From assembly GCF_000971765.1 (NCBI RefSeq), contig NZ_CP010907.1, positions 434,001-498,000 of the forward strand: a stretch of 64,000 nucleotides of DNA, written 5' to 3'. The notes below the pieces were generated by a model. That model was not told the DNA's origin, did not search any database, and saw only the letters and a program-made list of their open reading frames with translations. Of the stretch, positions 1 through 8,953 are shown piece by piece. Both the position numbers and the translations under genes were made by a program. The stretch comes from Candidatus Pantoea carbekii. Its GTDB lineage: Bacteria; Pseudomonadota; Gammaproteobacteria; Enterobacterales; Enterobacteriaceae. Numbering within the stretch: position 1 is the first letter of the stretch; each line of letters starts with the position of its first letter.

Positions 1-547
1 AAATTGCTTTTTTGATTTTTTATTGCATAACTAATAGTCGCAGAACAGTTAATTTTAAAAAATACAAAAATGTGATCTGAATTAAATTTTTTACAAAATA
101 TCATCTGTTTATGATATACTTAATTGTAAGTAAGAGTAAATTTTAAAAATAAAATTTAAATTTTTTTACTAGACTTTAAATATAAATTTTCATATAACTG
201 AGATTTGATTGATTAATTTATATTATATATTACATTATATACTTTTAATAAATTTTTTATGTTATTGAACAACTGAACAAATATTAAAAAATGTACTCTG
301 TAACATGTACTCTTCTATAATAATCAATGATTTTTGTCGTATAGTAGCGTACAACACCTATCATAGATAGTTAATAAATTTTGAACTGTCTAGTAGTTCT
401 TCAAATTAAAAGAGACAAGAATTATTACTTGTATCACGCCATATCACTGTTCTACTCTGTAGATAATATCTTACTATCATAACTCGTATTAGATTGCATA
501 GATAGAACATTATACTGTACTTTCAATTAGACTGAATAATTAAAATA
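1..547. other. AT-rich spacer upstream of potA
   Basis: I see no gene here. The sequence is very AT-rich with stops in all frames. A TATACT hexamer at 511-516 could be a -10 element for potABCD, but no good -35 lies at the right distance. A short direct repeat (ATGTACTCT, about 291-312) is the only other structure noticed. Confidence 0.6.
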
Positions 548-1660
548 ATGCAAAAATGTAAGCAAAAAACATTGATGAGTCTTTCTGGCATTCATAAAGC
601 TTTTGATGGTAAAGCTATTATTTCTGCTTTCGATCTCATCATTTATGACGGCGAATTCATTACTCTACTCGGTCCATCTGGTTGTGGTAAAACCACTATT
701 TTACGTCTTATTGCTGGTCTAGAAAAGGTAGATAATGGTTATATTATGCTTGATAATAATAATATTACCGATATACCGGCTGAGTACCGTCATATTAATA
801 CTGTATTTCAGAGCTATGCTTTATTTCCGCACATGTCAGTTTTTGAAAATATAGCATTTGGTCTACAAATGAAAAAAACGCCAGCTTTAGAAATTTCTAA
901 GCGTGTACAAGAAGTTTTAACAATAGTAAAGCTAGAAAATTTTACTAATCGACGTCCACATCAACTATCAGGCGGTCAACAACAACGAGTTGCTATTGCT
1001 CGAGCCATAGTGAATCGCCCTAAAGTCCTTTTATTAGATGAACCATTATCAGCGTTAGATTATAAATTACGACAGCAAATGCAGAATGAATTAAAAGCAC
1101 TGCAACGTAAACTCGGTATTACCTTTATTTTAGTTACTCATGATCAAGAAGAAGCGCTGACTATGTCGGACCGTATTGTTGTAATAAATAATGGACGTAT
1201 TGAGCAAGATGGAACACCACGTGAAATTTATGAAGAACCAGCAAATCTTTTTGTAGCACGCTTTATTGGAGAAATTAATGTATTAAATGCAGAGGTGCTG
1301 AGCAACGACAATGCACCTAATGTACGTGCATATGTTGAAGGTTATGAATGTAATCTTTACTGTCCATTTTCAGTTCAAACGGGAGATAAATTACATGTTT
1401 TATTACGTCCTGAAGATTTACGCGTAAAAGAAATTGATGATATTAACGTTAATGAAAATTTAATGGGGTACGTACGCGAACGAAACTATAAAGGTATGAC
1501 ATTAGAATCTACCGTTGAATTAGAAAATGGCAAATTAATAACGGTTAGTGAATTTTTTAATGAAGACGATCCGGATTTTGATCATTCACTAAATCAAAAA
1601 ATGTCTGTAAGCTGGGTTCCTAATTGGGAGGTAATACTGCCATATGAAGCTGATACATAA
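548..1660 (+). CDS. potA: Spermidine/putrescine ABC transporter, ATP-binding subunit PotA
   Basis: ATPase that powers spermidine and putrescine import through PotB/PotC at the inner membrane. At 370 aa it is close to the usual 378. Seen directly: Walker [10 protein letters not shown] near residue 43, ABC signature LSGGQQQR near 140, Walker B LLLDEP just after, the switch His in VTHDQEEA, and a C-terminal regulatory domain with LRPEDLRV. The start lies a few residues inside the E. coli N-terminus, which is poorly conserved. It overlaps potB by 17 nt and heads a tight potABCD operon. Nothing suggests decay. Confidence 0.96.
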   Translation: MQKCKQKTLMSLSGIHKAFDGKAIISAFDLIIYDGEFITLLGPSGCGKTTILRLIAGLEKVDNGYIMLDNNNITDIPAEYRHINTVFQSYALFPHMSVFENIAFGLQMKKTPALEISKRVQEVLTIVKLENFTNRRPHQLSGGQQQRVAIARAIVNRPKVLLLDEPLSALDYKLRQQMQNELKALQRKLGITFILVTHDQEEALTMSDRIVVINNGRIEQDGTPREIYEEPANLFVARFIGEINVLNAEVLSNDNAPNVRAYVEGYECNLYCPFSVQTGDKLHVLLRPEDLRVKEIDDINVNENLMGYVRERNYKGMTLESTVELENGKLITVSEFFNEDDPDFDHSLNQKMSVSWVPNWEVILPYEADT

Positions 1661-2507
1661 TCATCTTCAGAAAATCATTATTTTTTTTATTATTAGTTGG
1701 CTAATGCTATTTGTATTTTTGCCAAACGTGACAATTTTAGCTACTAGTTTTTTAACACATAATGATCTTCATTTTGTTAGCATTATATTTACATTCAAGA
1801 ACTATAGTAGACTTGTTGATGCTTTATATGTTCAAGTACTACTCCATTCGCTCAATATGGCATTTATTGCAACACTATGCTGTTTATTATTAGGTTATCC
1901 ATTTGCTTGGTATGTTACAAAACTACCTCAAAATACACGTTCCTTAATGTTATTTTTACTTATCATCCCCTTTTGGACTAATTCACTGCTGCGTATTTAT
2001 GCACTAAAAATTTTTTTAAGTTTGCACGGTTGGCTAAATGAATTTTTGCTTTGGCTTCATATGATTAACACTCCTTTTCGTATTATGTATAAACCAATGG
2101 CAGTAATTATTGGACTAATTTATATTTTGCTACCCTTTATGGTATTACCGCTTTATTCAAATTTAGAAAAATTGAATATATGCTACCTTGAAGCTGCACG
2201 AGATTTAGGCGCTAGAAAATTAAAAATTTTTTTCTGTATTATGCTTCCCCTTACTATGCCAGGTATTATTGCTGGATGCTCATTGGTTTTTATTCCAGCT
2301 ATGGGTTTGTTTTACGTTTCAGATTTAATGGGAGGTGCTAAAAATTTGATGATAGGAAATTTGATTAAAAGTCAATTCTTAAACATTCGTGACTGGCCAT
2401 TTGGAGCTGCTATTAGTACTTTAATGACTTTAATAATGGGTGTTATATTATTAATATATTGGTATGTAACTCGTTTATTAAATGCCAAAACAGAGCTTCA
2501 AGAATGA
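1644..2507 (+). CDS. potB: Spermidine/putrescine permease PotB
   Basis: Inner-membrane permease subunit of the polyamine importer. The 287-aa product has about six hydrophobic segments and the EAA loop characteristic of ABC importer permeases ([11 protein letters not shown], near residue 180), which docks onto PotA. The N-terminal half matches E. coli PotB closely, for example the [14 protein letters not shown] and [14 protein letters not shown] stretches. It starts inside potA and its stop overlaps the potC start in an ATGA arrangement, implying translational coupling. Confidence 0.95.
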   Translation: MKLIHNHLQKIIIFFIISWLMLFVFLPNVTILATSFLTHNDLHFVSIIFTFKNYSRLVDALYVQVLLHSLNMAFIATLCCLLLGYPFAWYVTKLPQNTRSLMLFLLIIPFWTNSLLRIYALKIFLSLHGWLNEFLLWLHMINTPFRIMYKPMAVIIGLIYILLPFMVLPLYSNLEKLNICYLEAARDLGARKLKIFFCIMLPLTMPGIIAGCSLVFIPAMGLFYVSDLMGGAKNLMIGNLIKSQFLNIRDWPFGAAISTLMTLIMGVILLIYWYVTRLLNAKTELQE

Positions 2508-3286
2508 AACGTTGTTGGTTAAGCAATATATTTATAGCATCAATTTATGCATGGTTTTATATACCTATAATCATATTGATTGCTAATTCTTTTAATTCTT
2601 CTCGTGTTGGCTTTAAATGGCAAGGTTTTACTACTCAATGGTATCATTTTTTAATGAAAAATGATAGCCTCATTCAGGCAGCTGAACATTCATTGATTAT
2701 GGGAATTTTATCGGCTACTTTCGCTACAATGATTGGTTCGCTAACTGCAATAATGTTGTATCGTTATTGCCGTCGTAGCAAATTATTAATTATTAGTCTT
2801 CTATTTCTAACAATCATGTCACCAGATATCATAATGGCGATATCTCTGCTAGTACTTTTTGTAGTTTTAGGTGTTTCGCTCAACTTTTGGTCCTTATTAT
2901 TTTCTCATATAACTTTTTGTTTACCATTTGTAGTAATTACTGTTTATGCTCGTTTAAATGGCTTTGATATTCGCATGTTAGAAGCAGCAAAAGATCTTGG
3001 TGCCAGAGAAGTAACAATTCTACGTCAAATTCTCCTTCCGCTTATGATGCCTGCTATTATGGCAAGTTGGTTGCTGAGCTTTACTCTTTCACTGGATGAT
3101 GTAGTCGTATCTTCTTTTGTCACCGGTCCTACTTTCGAAATATTGCCATTAAAAATTTATTCAATGGTTAAAGTAGGTGTATCACCGGAAATCAATGCGC
3201 TGGCGACTATTTTGGTTCTATTATCGCTAATACTCGTGGCGACCTGTCAATTTTTACTTCATGATAAAATAATTAAAAGGGGGTAA
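2504..3286 (+). CDS. potC: Spermidine/putrescine permease PotC
   Basis: Second permease subunit of the PotABCD importer; 260 aa from the start chosen here. An in-frame start exists 45 nt upstream, but the ATG at 2504 forms an ATGA overlap with the potB stop and matches the family N-terminus (MKRCWLSN followed by the first membrane helix), so I prefer it. The EAA loop EAAKDLGAREV near residue 162 and a DDVVVSSFVTGP stretch near 200 are diagnostic. potD follows after 3 nt. Confidence 0.95.
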   Translation: MKRCWLSNIFIASIYAWFYIPIIILIANSFNSSRVGFKWQGFTTQWYHFLMKNDSLIQAAEHSLIMGILSATFATMIGSLTAIMLYRYCRRSKLLIISLLFLTIMSPDIIMAISLLVLFVVLGVSLNFWSLLFSHITFCLPFVVITVYARLNGFDIRMLEAAKDLGAREVTILRQILLPLMMPAIMASWLLSFTLSLDDVVVSSFVTGPTFEILPLKIYSMVKVGVSPEINALATILVLLSLILVATCQFLLHDKIIKRG

Positions 3287-3289
3287 TTA

Positions 3290-4333
3290 ATGAAAAAGTG
3301 CTATCAGTGGTTAATGGCTACTATATTAGCATTATGTATCCAACATCCTGGCTATGCTCAAAACAATCAGATACTTTACTTTTACAATTGGACTGAATAT
3401 GTACCATCAGAATTATTAGAGCAATTTACTAAAGAAACTGGGATTAAAGTGATTTATTCTACTTATGAATCTAATGAAAGCATGTATGCTAAGTTAAAAA
3501 CTTGGAAAAATGGAGTTTATGATTTGGTAGTACCCTCAACCTATTTTATCGATAAAATGCGTAAGGAAGGCATGTTGCAAAAAATAGACAAATCTAAACT
3601 CAGCAATTTTAATAATTTAGATCCTAATTTATTAAATAAGTCTTTCGATCCTAATAACGATTATTCCATACCCTATATATGGGGTGCAACTGCTATAGGA
3701 ATCAATACTAATATCATAAATGCAAATAAAATATCTAGTTGGGCAGATTTATGGAAATCAGAATATAGACAAAGCTTGCTACTAATCGATGATGCGCGTG
3801 AAGTCTTTCAAATAGCATTAAGAAAATTAGGATATTCAGGTAATACCCGGGATCCAAAAGAAATTAATGCTGCTTATCGAGAGCTCAAAAAGCTTATGCC
3901 AAATGTTGTAGCATTTAACTCTGACAATCCTGGCAATGCTTTTATAGAAGGTGAAGTAAATATTGGAATGATGTGGAATGGTTCAGCGTACGTAGCTCGC
4001 TTATCCGGCATGCCGATACAAGTAATCTGGCCTAAAGAAGGAAGTATTTTTTGGATGGATAATTTAACTATTCCAACGAATGCAAAAAACAAAGAAAATG
4101 CTATGAAAATGATTAATTTTCTTCTACGCCCAGATATTGCTGCAAAAGTAGCAGAAACTATAGGTTATCCTACTCCTAATTTAGCTGCTAAAAAATTACT
4201 CCCGAAAAATGTTTCAGAAGATCCGTTGCTATATCCACCTGCTACAATTATTCAAAACGGCGAATGGGAGAATGATGTAGGCAATGCAAACGTACAATAC
4301 GAAACTTTATTTCAAAAACTTAAAATAGGATAA
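3290..4333 (+). CDS. potD: Spermidine/putrescine-binding periplasmic protein PotD
   Basis: Periplasmic receptor that hands polyamines to PotBC; 347 aa, the usual length. Residues 1-23 form a signal peptide (MKK charged end, hydrophobic core, cleavage likely after GYA). The mature protein begins with a YFYNWTEYVPSELL stretch and contains the aromatic and acidic residues typical of the family pocket, such as the late WMDNL motif. It is the last gene of potABCD. Retention of the whole importer suggests polyamines come from the host; that is inference. Confidence 0.95.
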   Translation: MKKCYQWLMATILALCIQHPGYAQNNQILYFYNWTEYVPSELLEQFTKETGIKVIYSTYESNESMYAKLKTWKNGVYDLVVPSTYFIDKMRKEGMLQKIDKSKLSNFNNLDPNLLNKSFDPNNDYSIPYIWGATAIGINTNIINANKISSWADLWKSEYRQSLLLIDDAREVFQIALRKLGYSGNTRDPKEINAAYRELKKLMPNVVAFNSDNPGNAFIEGEVNIGMMWNGSAYVARLSGMPIQVIWPKEGSIFWMDNLTIPTNAKNKENAMKMINFLLRPDIAAKVAETIGYPTPNLAAKKLLPKNVSEDPLLYPPATIIQNGEWENDVGNANVQYETLFQKLKIG

Positions 4334-4652
4334 TTATTATAGATACATTAGCTATTTTAATATCAATTTTAAATGTAACTTCATATTACAATACTAAATT
4401 GTCGTAACTCTTATTAATAAAATTTATTATTTAAGTGTCTTATGCTGTATCGAGTTTATGAAAACACAGTGTCTAGTAGCCAGTTTGGCTTCATAGTGAT
4501 CTCTACAGCATAAATATAGTATCGATTGGTTAAAATAAATAACACTTAGTTCTTTTTGATCAATTTTTTAACATGCTAAGTAGTAATGAGTAAATTCGTT
4601 GTTCATGCTATATTACGTGTAGTCATAATTGTGCGAAAATTTGACAATAGTT
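4334..4652. other. Spacer between potD and a convergent ORF
   Basis: No coding potential seen. E. coli carries ymfA, cobB and nagK in this neighbourhood, so these genes have been deleted or eroded. No clear terminator was found for potD. Confidence 0.5.
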
Positions 4653-5195
4653 TCAACTATCGTTCATGATTATTTTTTTTGTCCAATGAATTACCTGACA
4701 TTTGTTTTTACAAGATTTTTTCAATGATTGACCATATGTATAGATCAGCGTTTTATCTTCTCTACGTTTTTGTAAATTACCGAAGTATTGACGCATTAAG
4801 ACACAATGACTCTCTTTTTTTGATGATAGTTGTAGTTTCATTAGCGATTGATTCATAATATTATTTTGAGCCGTAATCTGTTGTTGTAGTTGGCGACAGC
4901 AGCGTGATTTGTATAAAGCATATACTGTTTCAGTATTATGATGAAAATCTTTTTGCATTATTATGTTTTCTAAACAGCACTTTTCCCATGTACGACGACG
5001 ATATTCATAAAAAGGATTAATCCCTGATTTAGACGACATAACTGCTCTAGTTGGTACCACAACGCGCCACAATGAGTGAATTAACTTTTCAACTTTGCGA
5101 TCGCGTTCACATATACGTCGTCGAAAATGTTGATGTAAATTAACACGAATTTTTTTACAACGAGCTAAGCGTATCTGACGTCGTAGTGTACGCAT
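4653..5195 (-). CDS. Unrecognised basic, Arg/Cys-rich protein
   Basis: I do not recognise this 180-aa product. It is probably a real gene: it has an AAGGA ribosome-binding site 5 nt before the ATG, A/T-biased third codon positions like its neighbours, and visibly higher GC than the spacers. The N-terminal third is rich in Arg and Lys, with several CGT codons. Residues about 67-150 could be helical or coiled-coil (many Gln, Lys, Asn). Cys occurs in pairs (CC twice). No signal peptide or membrane segment is evident. It lies downstream of lolE on the same strand, where E. coli has nagK and cobB, but resembles neither. A FliJ/YscO-like coiled-coil protein is a weak possibility only. Confidence 0.6.
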   Translation of the reverse strand: MRTLRRQIRLARCKKIRVNLHQHFRRRICERDRKVEKLIHSLWRVVVPTRAVMSSKSGINPFYEYRRRTWEKCCLENIIMQKDFHHNTETVYALYKSRCCRQLQQQITAQNNIMNQSLMKLQLSSKKESHCVLMRQYFGNLQKRREDKTLIYTYGQSLKKSCKNKCQVIHWTKKIIMNDS

Positions 5196-5296
5196 ATGAA
5201 TCCTTTTTAGAAGATCATTTGAACTCGATTATAGTATAGTTGCATTTTATTAATACAAAATTATGCACTTTAATTTATCTGCATAAATAAGCATAC

Positions 5297-5339
5297 ATTA
5301 TTATTACATAGATTATTATTACATAGATTATTATTATAT
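5297..5339. repeat. 15-bp tandem repeat, nearly three copies
   Basis: The unit ATTATTATTACATAG occurs at 5297-5311 and 5312-5326, followed by a partial, diverged third copy to 5339. It lies in the spacer between the lolE stop and the unrecognised ORF. It looks like a slippage-generated repeat. Confidence 0.85.
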
Positions 5340-5360
5340 GTATTGATTTAAATGGATTAT

Positions 5361-6620
5361 CTACTTAAGAATGCACGCTGGATCAATTCGGCTTGCACGC
5401 CATGCTGGATAGCAGCTAGCGACTAAACTTAATACAACAACTACTAAAAAAACAGAACAAATATCTATCCAATGTACTTCTGAAGGCAAAAAGTCTATAA
5501 AATAAATACTTGGATTTAACAAATGAAAACCGATTACATATTCGAATAAATGCATAATTGATGTTAATTTAAAAGATACTATTATTCCAATACATATACC
5601 ACTTATACTACCAAATAGACCAGCTAGCAGACCATAACAAATAAAAATAGCGGAAATTAATGCATTTTTTGCTCCTAAACTGCGTAATATAGCTATATCG
5701 CTACTTTTTTCTTTTACAGTCATCATTAATGTAGAAATAACATTAAAACAAGCAACAATAATAACTAAAAACATGGCTAAATAAATAGTAGAACGAATTA
5801 TTTGCACATCGTGGTACATATAACCATAAGTATTCATCCAATGATGAACATAAACATAGCAATGTGTAGCTTCAGCAGCAGTATTTACTAGTAGTTCTGC
5901 TTTAAAAGGATCAGTTACTTTTATTTCAATTCCGCTAATACTGGTTCCCATCTTTAGATAGGTTTGAGCATCTTTTAACGGTATTAGCGCTAAATTATTA
6001 TCTAATATATTATTTAGTTGTAGCAAAGCAAATACATGTAAACGAATACGCTGTGCTTGTTTTAACTGATGATGTGTATTATTATTGGGTATTACAATAG
6101 TTATCCAACTACCTTCTTTGAGGTTAAGCGATTTAGCAAGTGCCGTACCAAGAATAATTTGTTTGTTATTATCGCGGAATTTTGACCATACATTGTTTGT
6201 AATAACAGATCCTAATGATTTTAAAAATAAATTTATGTTTGGATCTATTCCTTTTAATTGTAACATGCGTATTTTAATACCATTCTCAATAAGTCCGTTG
6301 ACTGTGATGTATGGCATAGCAGATATTATTCCAGGAATATCATTGATCTTTGAAATCATTTTTTTCCAATTACGAAAAGGTTGATTAACAGGTTCAATAG
6401 TGCCATGCGGTACTACTGCTAAAATTCGGTTGTTAAGTTCACGTTCAAAGCCATGCATAGCACTCAATCCAATTATTAGTGCTGCTACGCCAATTATAAT
6501 ACCCGTGGTACTAATAATAGAACTCAGAGAAATTAATGAAGATCGTATATTTTTATTATACTTACATTGCTGTCTATAGATAAATCGTACACTGAATAAT
6601 AGTGGTAACCATAAATACAT
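5361..6620 (-). CDS. lolE: Lipoprotein-releasing system membrane protein LolE
   Basis: Inner-membrane subunit of LolCDE, which releases outer-membrane lipoproteins to LolA. The product has 419 aa (about 414 in E. coli). A membrane helix at about 32-55 is followed by the conserved LSAMHGFERELNNRILAV stretch, then a large periplasmic domain, then three C-terminal helices from about residue 285 onward (FtsX-like permease fold). The end PAWRASRIDPACIL is typical. It is the last gene of lolCDE, 24 nt after lolD. The N-terminus carries a few extra residues compared with E. coli. Confidence 0.95.
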   Translation of the reverse strand: MYLWLPLLFSVRFIYRQQCKYNKNIRSSLISLSSIISTTGIIIGVAALIIGLSAMHGFERELNNRILAVVPHGTIEPVNQPFRNWKKMISKINDIPGIISAMPYITVNGLIENGIKIRMLQLKGIDPNINLFLKSLGSVITNNVWSKFRDNNKQIILGTALAKSLNLKEGSWITIVIPNNNTHHQLKQAQRIRLHVFALLQLNNILDNNLALIPLKDAQTYLKMGTSISGIEIKVTDPFKAELLVNTAAEATHCYVYVHHWMNTYGYMYHDVQIIRSTIYLAMFLVIIVACFNVISTLMMTVKEKSSDIAILRSLGAKNALISAIFICYGLLAGLFGSISGICIGIIVSFKLTSIMHLFEYVIGFHLLNPSIYFIDFLPSEVHWIDICSVFLVVVVLSLVASCYPAWRASRIDPACILK

Positions 6621-6644
6621 TCCAAAATCCTTGGCAATAAATAG

Positions 6645-7331
6645 TTAAATCACTTTAATATGTCCATCTTTCATCTCCATTTGTTGATTGAGACGTTTAG
6701 CGAGTTCTAAATCATGTGTTACTACAAGAAAAGTTGTGTTCTGTTGTTTATTAAGTTTAATCAGTAAATCAAAAATAACATCGGCAGTACGTATATCAAG
6801 ATTTCCAGTAGGTTCATCAGCCATAACTAAACGAGGGTAATTAATTAGAGCACGAGCAATCGATACTCGTTGACGTTCTCCACCGGATAGTTCTGAAGGA
6901 TAGTATAGCATGCGTTTTTCTAATCCGACTTCTGCTAACATTGCACGAGAACGCAATTCTACCTGTCTCTTAGGAATTTTACTAATTAGCAATGGTAGTG
7001 CTACATTTTCTAATACATTGAAATCGTACAATAAATGATGAAATTGATAGACAAAACCAAGTTGACGGTTACGTAATTCTGCTTTATCAGATAATGACAG
7101 GCCATTCAATAATGTGCCATTAAAAATTATTTTTCCAGATGTAGGTGTGTCAAGACCACCTAGTATATGTAATAAAGTACTTTTACCTGATCCTGAACTA
7201 CCTACAATTGCACTCATTTCACCTGATTGCAAACTAAAAGTGATATTGTTAAGAACCTTTATTTGTATATTGCCTTCTTCATAGCTTTTGCATAGGTTAT
7301 AACATTGCAATACAGGAGAAGTATTATGCAT
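6645..7331 (-). CDS. lolD: Lipoprotein-releasing system ATP-binding protein LolD
   Basis: ATPase of LolCDE. The open frame extends upstream, but the ATG at 7331 gives 228 aa starting [20 protein letters not shown], which matches the family, so I chose it. Visible motifs: Walker [10 protein letters not shown] near residue 42, YQFHHLL Q-loop region, signature LSGGERQRV near 146, Walker [12 protein letters not shown] and switch VTHDLELA. The start overlaps the lolC stop by 8 nt, and lolE follows, so this is one operon. Confidence 0.95.
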   Translation of the reverse strand: MHNTSPVLQCYNLCKSYEEGNIQIKVLNNITFSLQSGEMSAIVGSSGSGKSTLLHILGGLDTPTSGKIIFNGTLLNGLSLSDKAELRNRQLGFVYQFHHLLYDFNVLENVALPLLISKIPKRQVELRSRAMLAEVGLEKRMLYYPSELSGGERQRVSIARALINYPRLVMADEPTGNLDIRTADVIFDLLIKLNKQQNTTFLVVTHDLELAKRLNQQMEMKDGHIKVI

Positions 7332-8535
7332 AACGTAAAGCCTCAGCAGGTTGAATAGCAGCGGCACGCCACGATGGATAAAAAGTTGCAAGCAATGCTA
7401 TACTGATTGAAATTAGTATTATACTAATTACTTGGTAGTAATTAATCTGAACTGGCAAAGTTACTTTAATATTTAGAAAAGAACCAAGTATTGTAGGCAT
7501 TAAATTATGTAGTTGACTTGTAAGTAAAATACCGACTAATGTGCCTAACGATGTACCAATGATACTCGAACTAGCACCTTGAATCATAAATACTGCAATA
7601 ATTTGATAATACGTCAAACCTTGTACTTGTAGAATAGCTATTTCAGCCTGTTTTTCTATGATTAGCAAATTAATAGAAGTAATAATGTTGAAAACAGCTA
7701 CTACTATAATTAAGCTTAATAATAGTCCCATCATATTTTTTTCCATTCGCACAGCTTGGAACAAAGCACCTTTATTTTCGCGCCAATCTTTCCAAACTAA
7801 TCCAGCAGGTAGCTCCTTTAGTTTGATATTGATATTATCTACATACAGTGGATTTTTTAACCACAAACGCCAACCAGTAATATTTCCTGATGGGTAGTGC
7901 ATTATATTTGATGCATCTTTTTGATTTACTATTATTTGATAATTATCAATTTCGTTATTAGTATTATAAGTTCCAGCTACAGTAAAAATACGTTGGCTTG
8001 GTACACGTCCAATCGGTGTAAATTGATTAACTGAAGGAACTATAAGATATAAGTGATCACCGATTTTTACATTAAGTTCATCAGCATATCGTTGTCCTAA
8101 AATGATTTTATACTTACCAGGTTGAAGTGAACTTTGTTGTGTATTAACCAAAAATGGAACTAATGGATACTGCTCATTAGGATTAATACCCACCATAACT
8201 CCTATAGAAATATTAGTTGCACTTTGTATTACTACGTTACTGGTAGTCAGTGGTTCTATATGCGTCACACCCGGTAATTTAATCATTTTCGTAGGTAATT
8301 CCTTAGGATTAATACTACCTGTTTTGCTAGTAATTAATGCATGTGGAATCAATCCAAGAATATTGGACTCTAAGTCGATTTGAAAACCGTTCATGACCGA
8401 TAATACTATTATTAAAGAGAATACACCTATTGTAATACCAAGACTGGATAGCCAAAAAACAAGGCGATTAAATCGATCTAACGAGCGTGCACAAACATAG
8501 CGTAAACCAATAAATAAAACCACAGGCTGATACAT
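7324..8535 (-). CDS. lolC: Lipoprotein-releasing system membrane protein LolC
   Basis: First gene of lolCDE, 403 aa (about 399 in E. coli). The N-terminus [18 protein letters not shown] leads into a membrane helix and the conserved [11 protein letters not shown] segment. A periplasmic domain and three C-terminal helices follow, ending in [17 protein letters not shown]. It is the LolA-docking partner in E. coli. It is divergent from mfd across a 418-bp spacer that holds a long inverted repeat. Paralogous with LolE, but assigned to LolC from its order and N-terminus. Confidence 0.94.
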   Translation of the reverse strand: MYQPVVLFIGLRYVCARSLDRFNRLVFWLSSLGITIGVFSLIIVLSVMNGFQIDLESNILGLIPHALITSKTGSINPKELPTKMIKLPGVTHIEPLTTSNVVIQSATNISIGVMVGINPNEQYPLVPFLVNTQQSSLQPGKYKIILGQRYADELNVKIGDHLYLIVPSVNQFTPIGRVPSQRIFTVAGTYNTNNEIDNYQIIVNQKDASNIMHYPSGNITGWRLWLKNPLYVDNINIKLKELPAGLVWKDWRENKGALFQAVRMEKNMMGLLLSLIIVVAVFNIITSINLLIIEKQAEIAILQVQGLTYYQIIAVFMIQGASSSIIGTSLGTLVGILLTSQLHNLMPTILGSFLNIKVTLPVQINYYQVISIILISISIALLATFYPSWRAAAIQPAEALRYA

Positions 8536-8953
8536 GATGCTCTATCTTAGTATTTTTATGTTAAACAAATAATTCAAAAAATGATAGAAAATAGGTTATG
8601 TTAAATTTTAATTATAGAGAGAATGCACTAAATTTATCAATAAAAACTGGGATTAAAAAATAGAAGCCATAGTTGTAATATCGCCGTTCTAAAAATAATT
8701 AGTATAATACAAGTACATTTGATTGATATTATATTAAACAATACGATTAAGATACTAAGATTTAAAAATGCAAAACACGAGTATAGACAATAGTCCATGT
8801 TTTTATAAAACTATATTGTATATTTATACCAATAAACATACAATATTTAACATATATAAATTCTTTATATATGTTAAATATTGTAATTCATCATTGTGAC
8901 ATCATGTTCAATTTAAATTTTAGTTAGACTAAAAAGAGACTGTTTCAAATTTT
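8536..8953. other. Divergent lolC-mfd spacer
   Basis: No gene seen. This spacer must contain the start signals for both lolCDE (leftward) and mfd (rightward). Its main feature is the perfect inverted repeat at 8839-8885, about 70 nt before the mfd start. Confidence 0.6.
8839..8885. repeat. Perfect 22-bp inverted repeat, 3-nt loop
   Basis: Left arm 8839-8860 and right arm 8864-8885 are exact reverse complements, separated by TTC. The arms are almost pure A/T. It sits just upstream of mfd, so it is not a 3'-end terminator of either divergent gene. It could be a cruciform, an operator or a 5'-leader hairpin of mfd. Confidence 0.9.

Noticed and set aside
511-516. potA promoter from a TATACT hexamer
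   Set aside because: No acceptable -35 element at 16-18 nt upstream, so not listed as a promoter.
4653-5195. Assignment of this ORF to FliJ, PriC, NagK or CobB
   Set aside because: Only vague coiled-coil likeness to FliJ and no shared motifs with the others; left as unrecognised.
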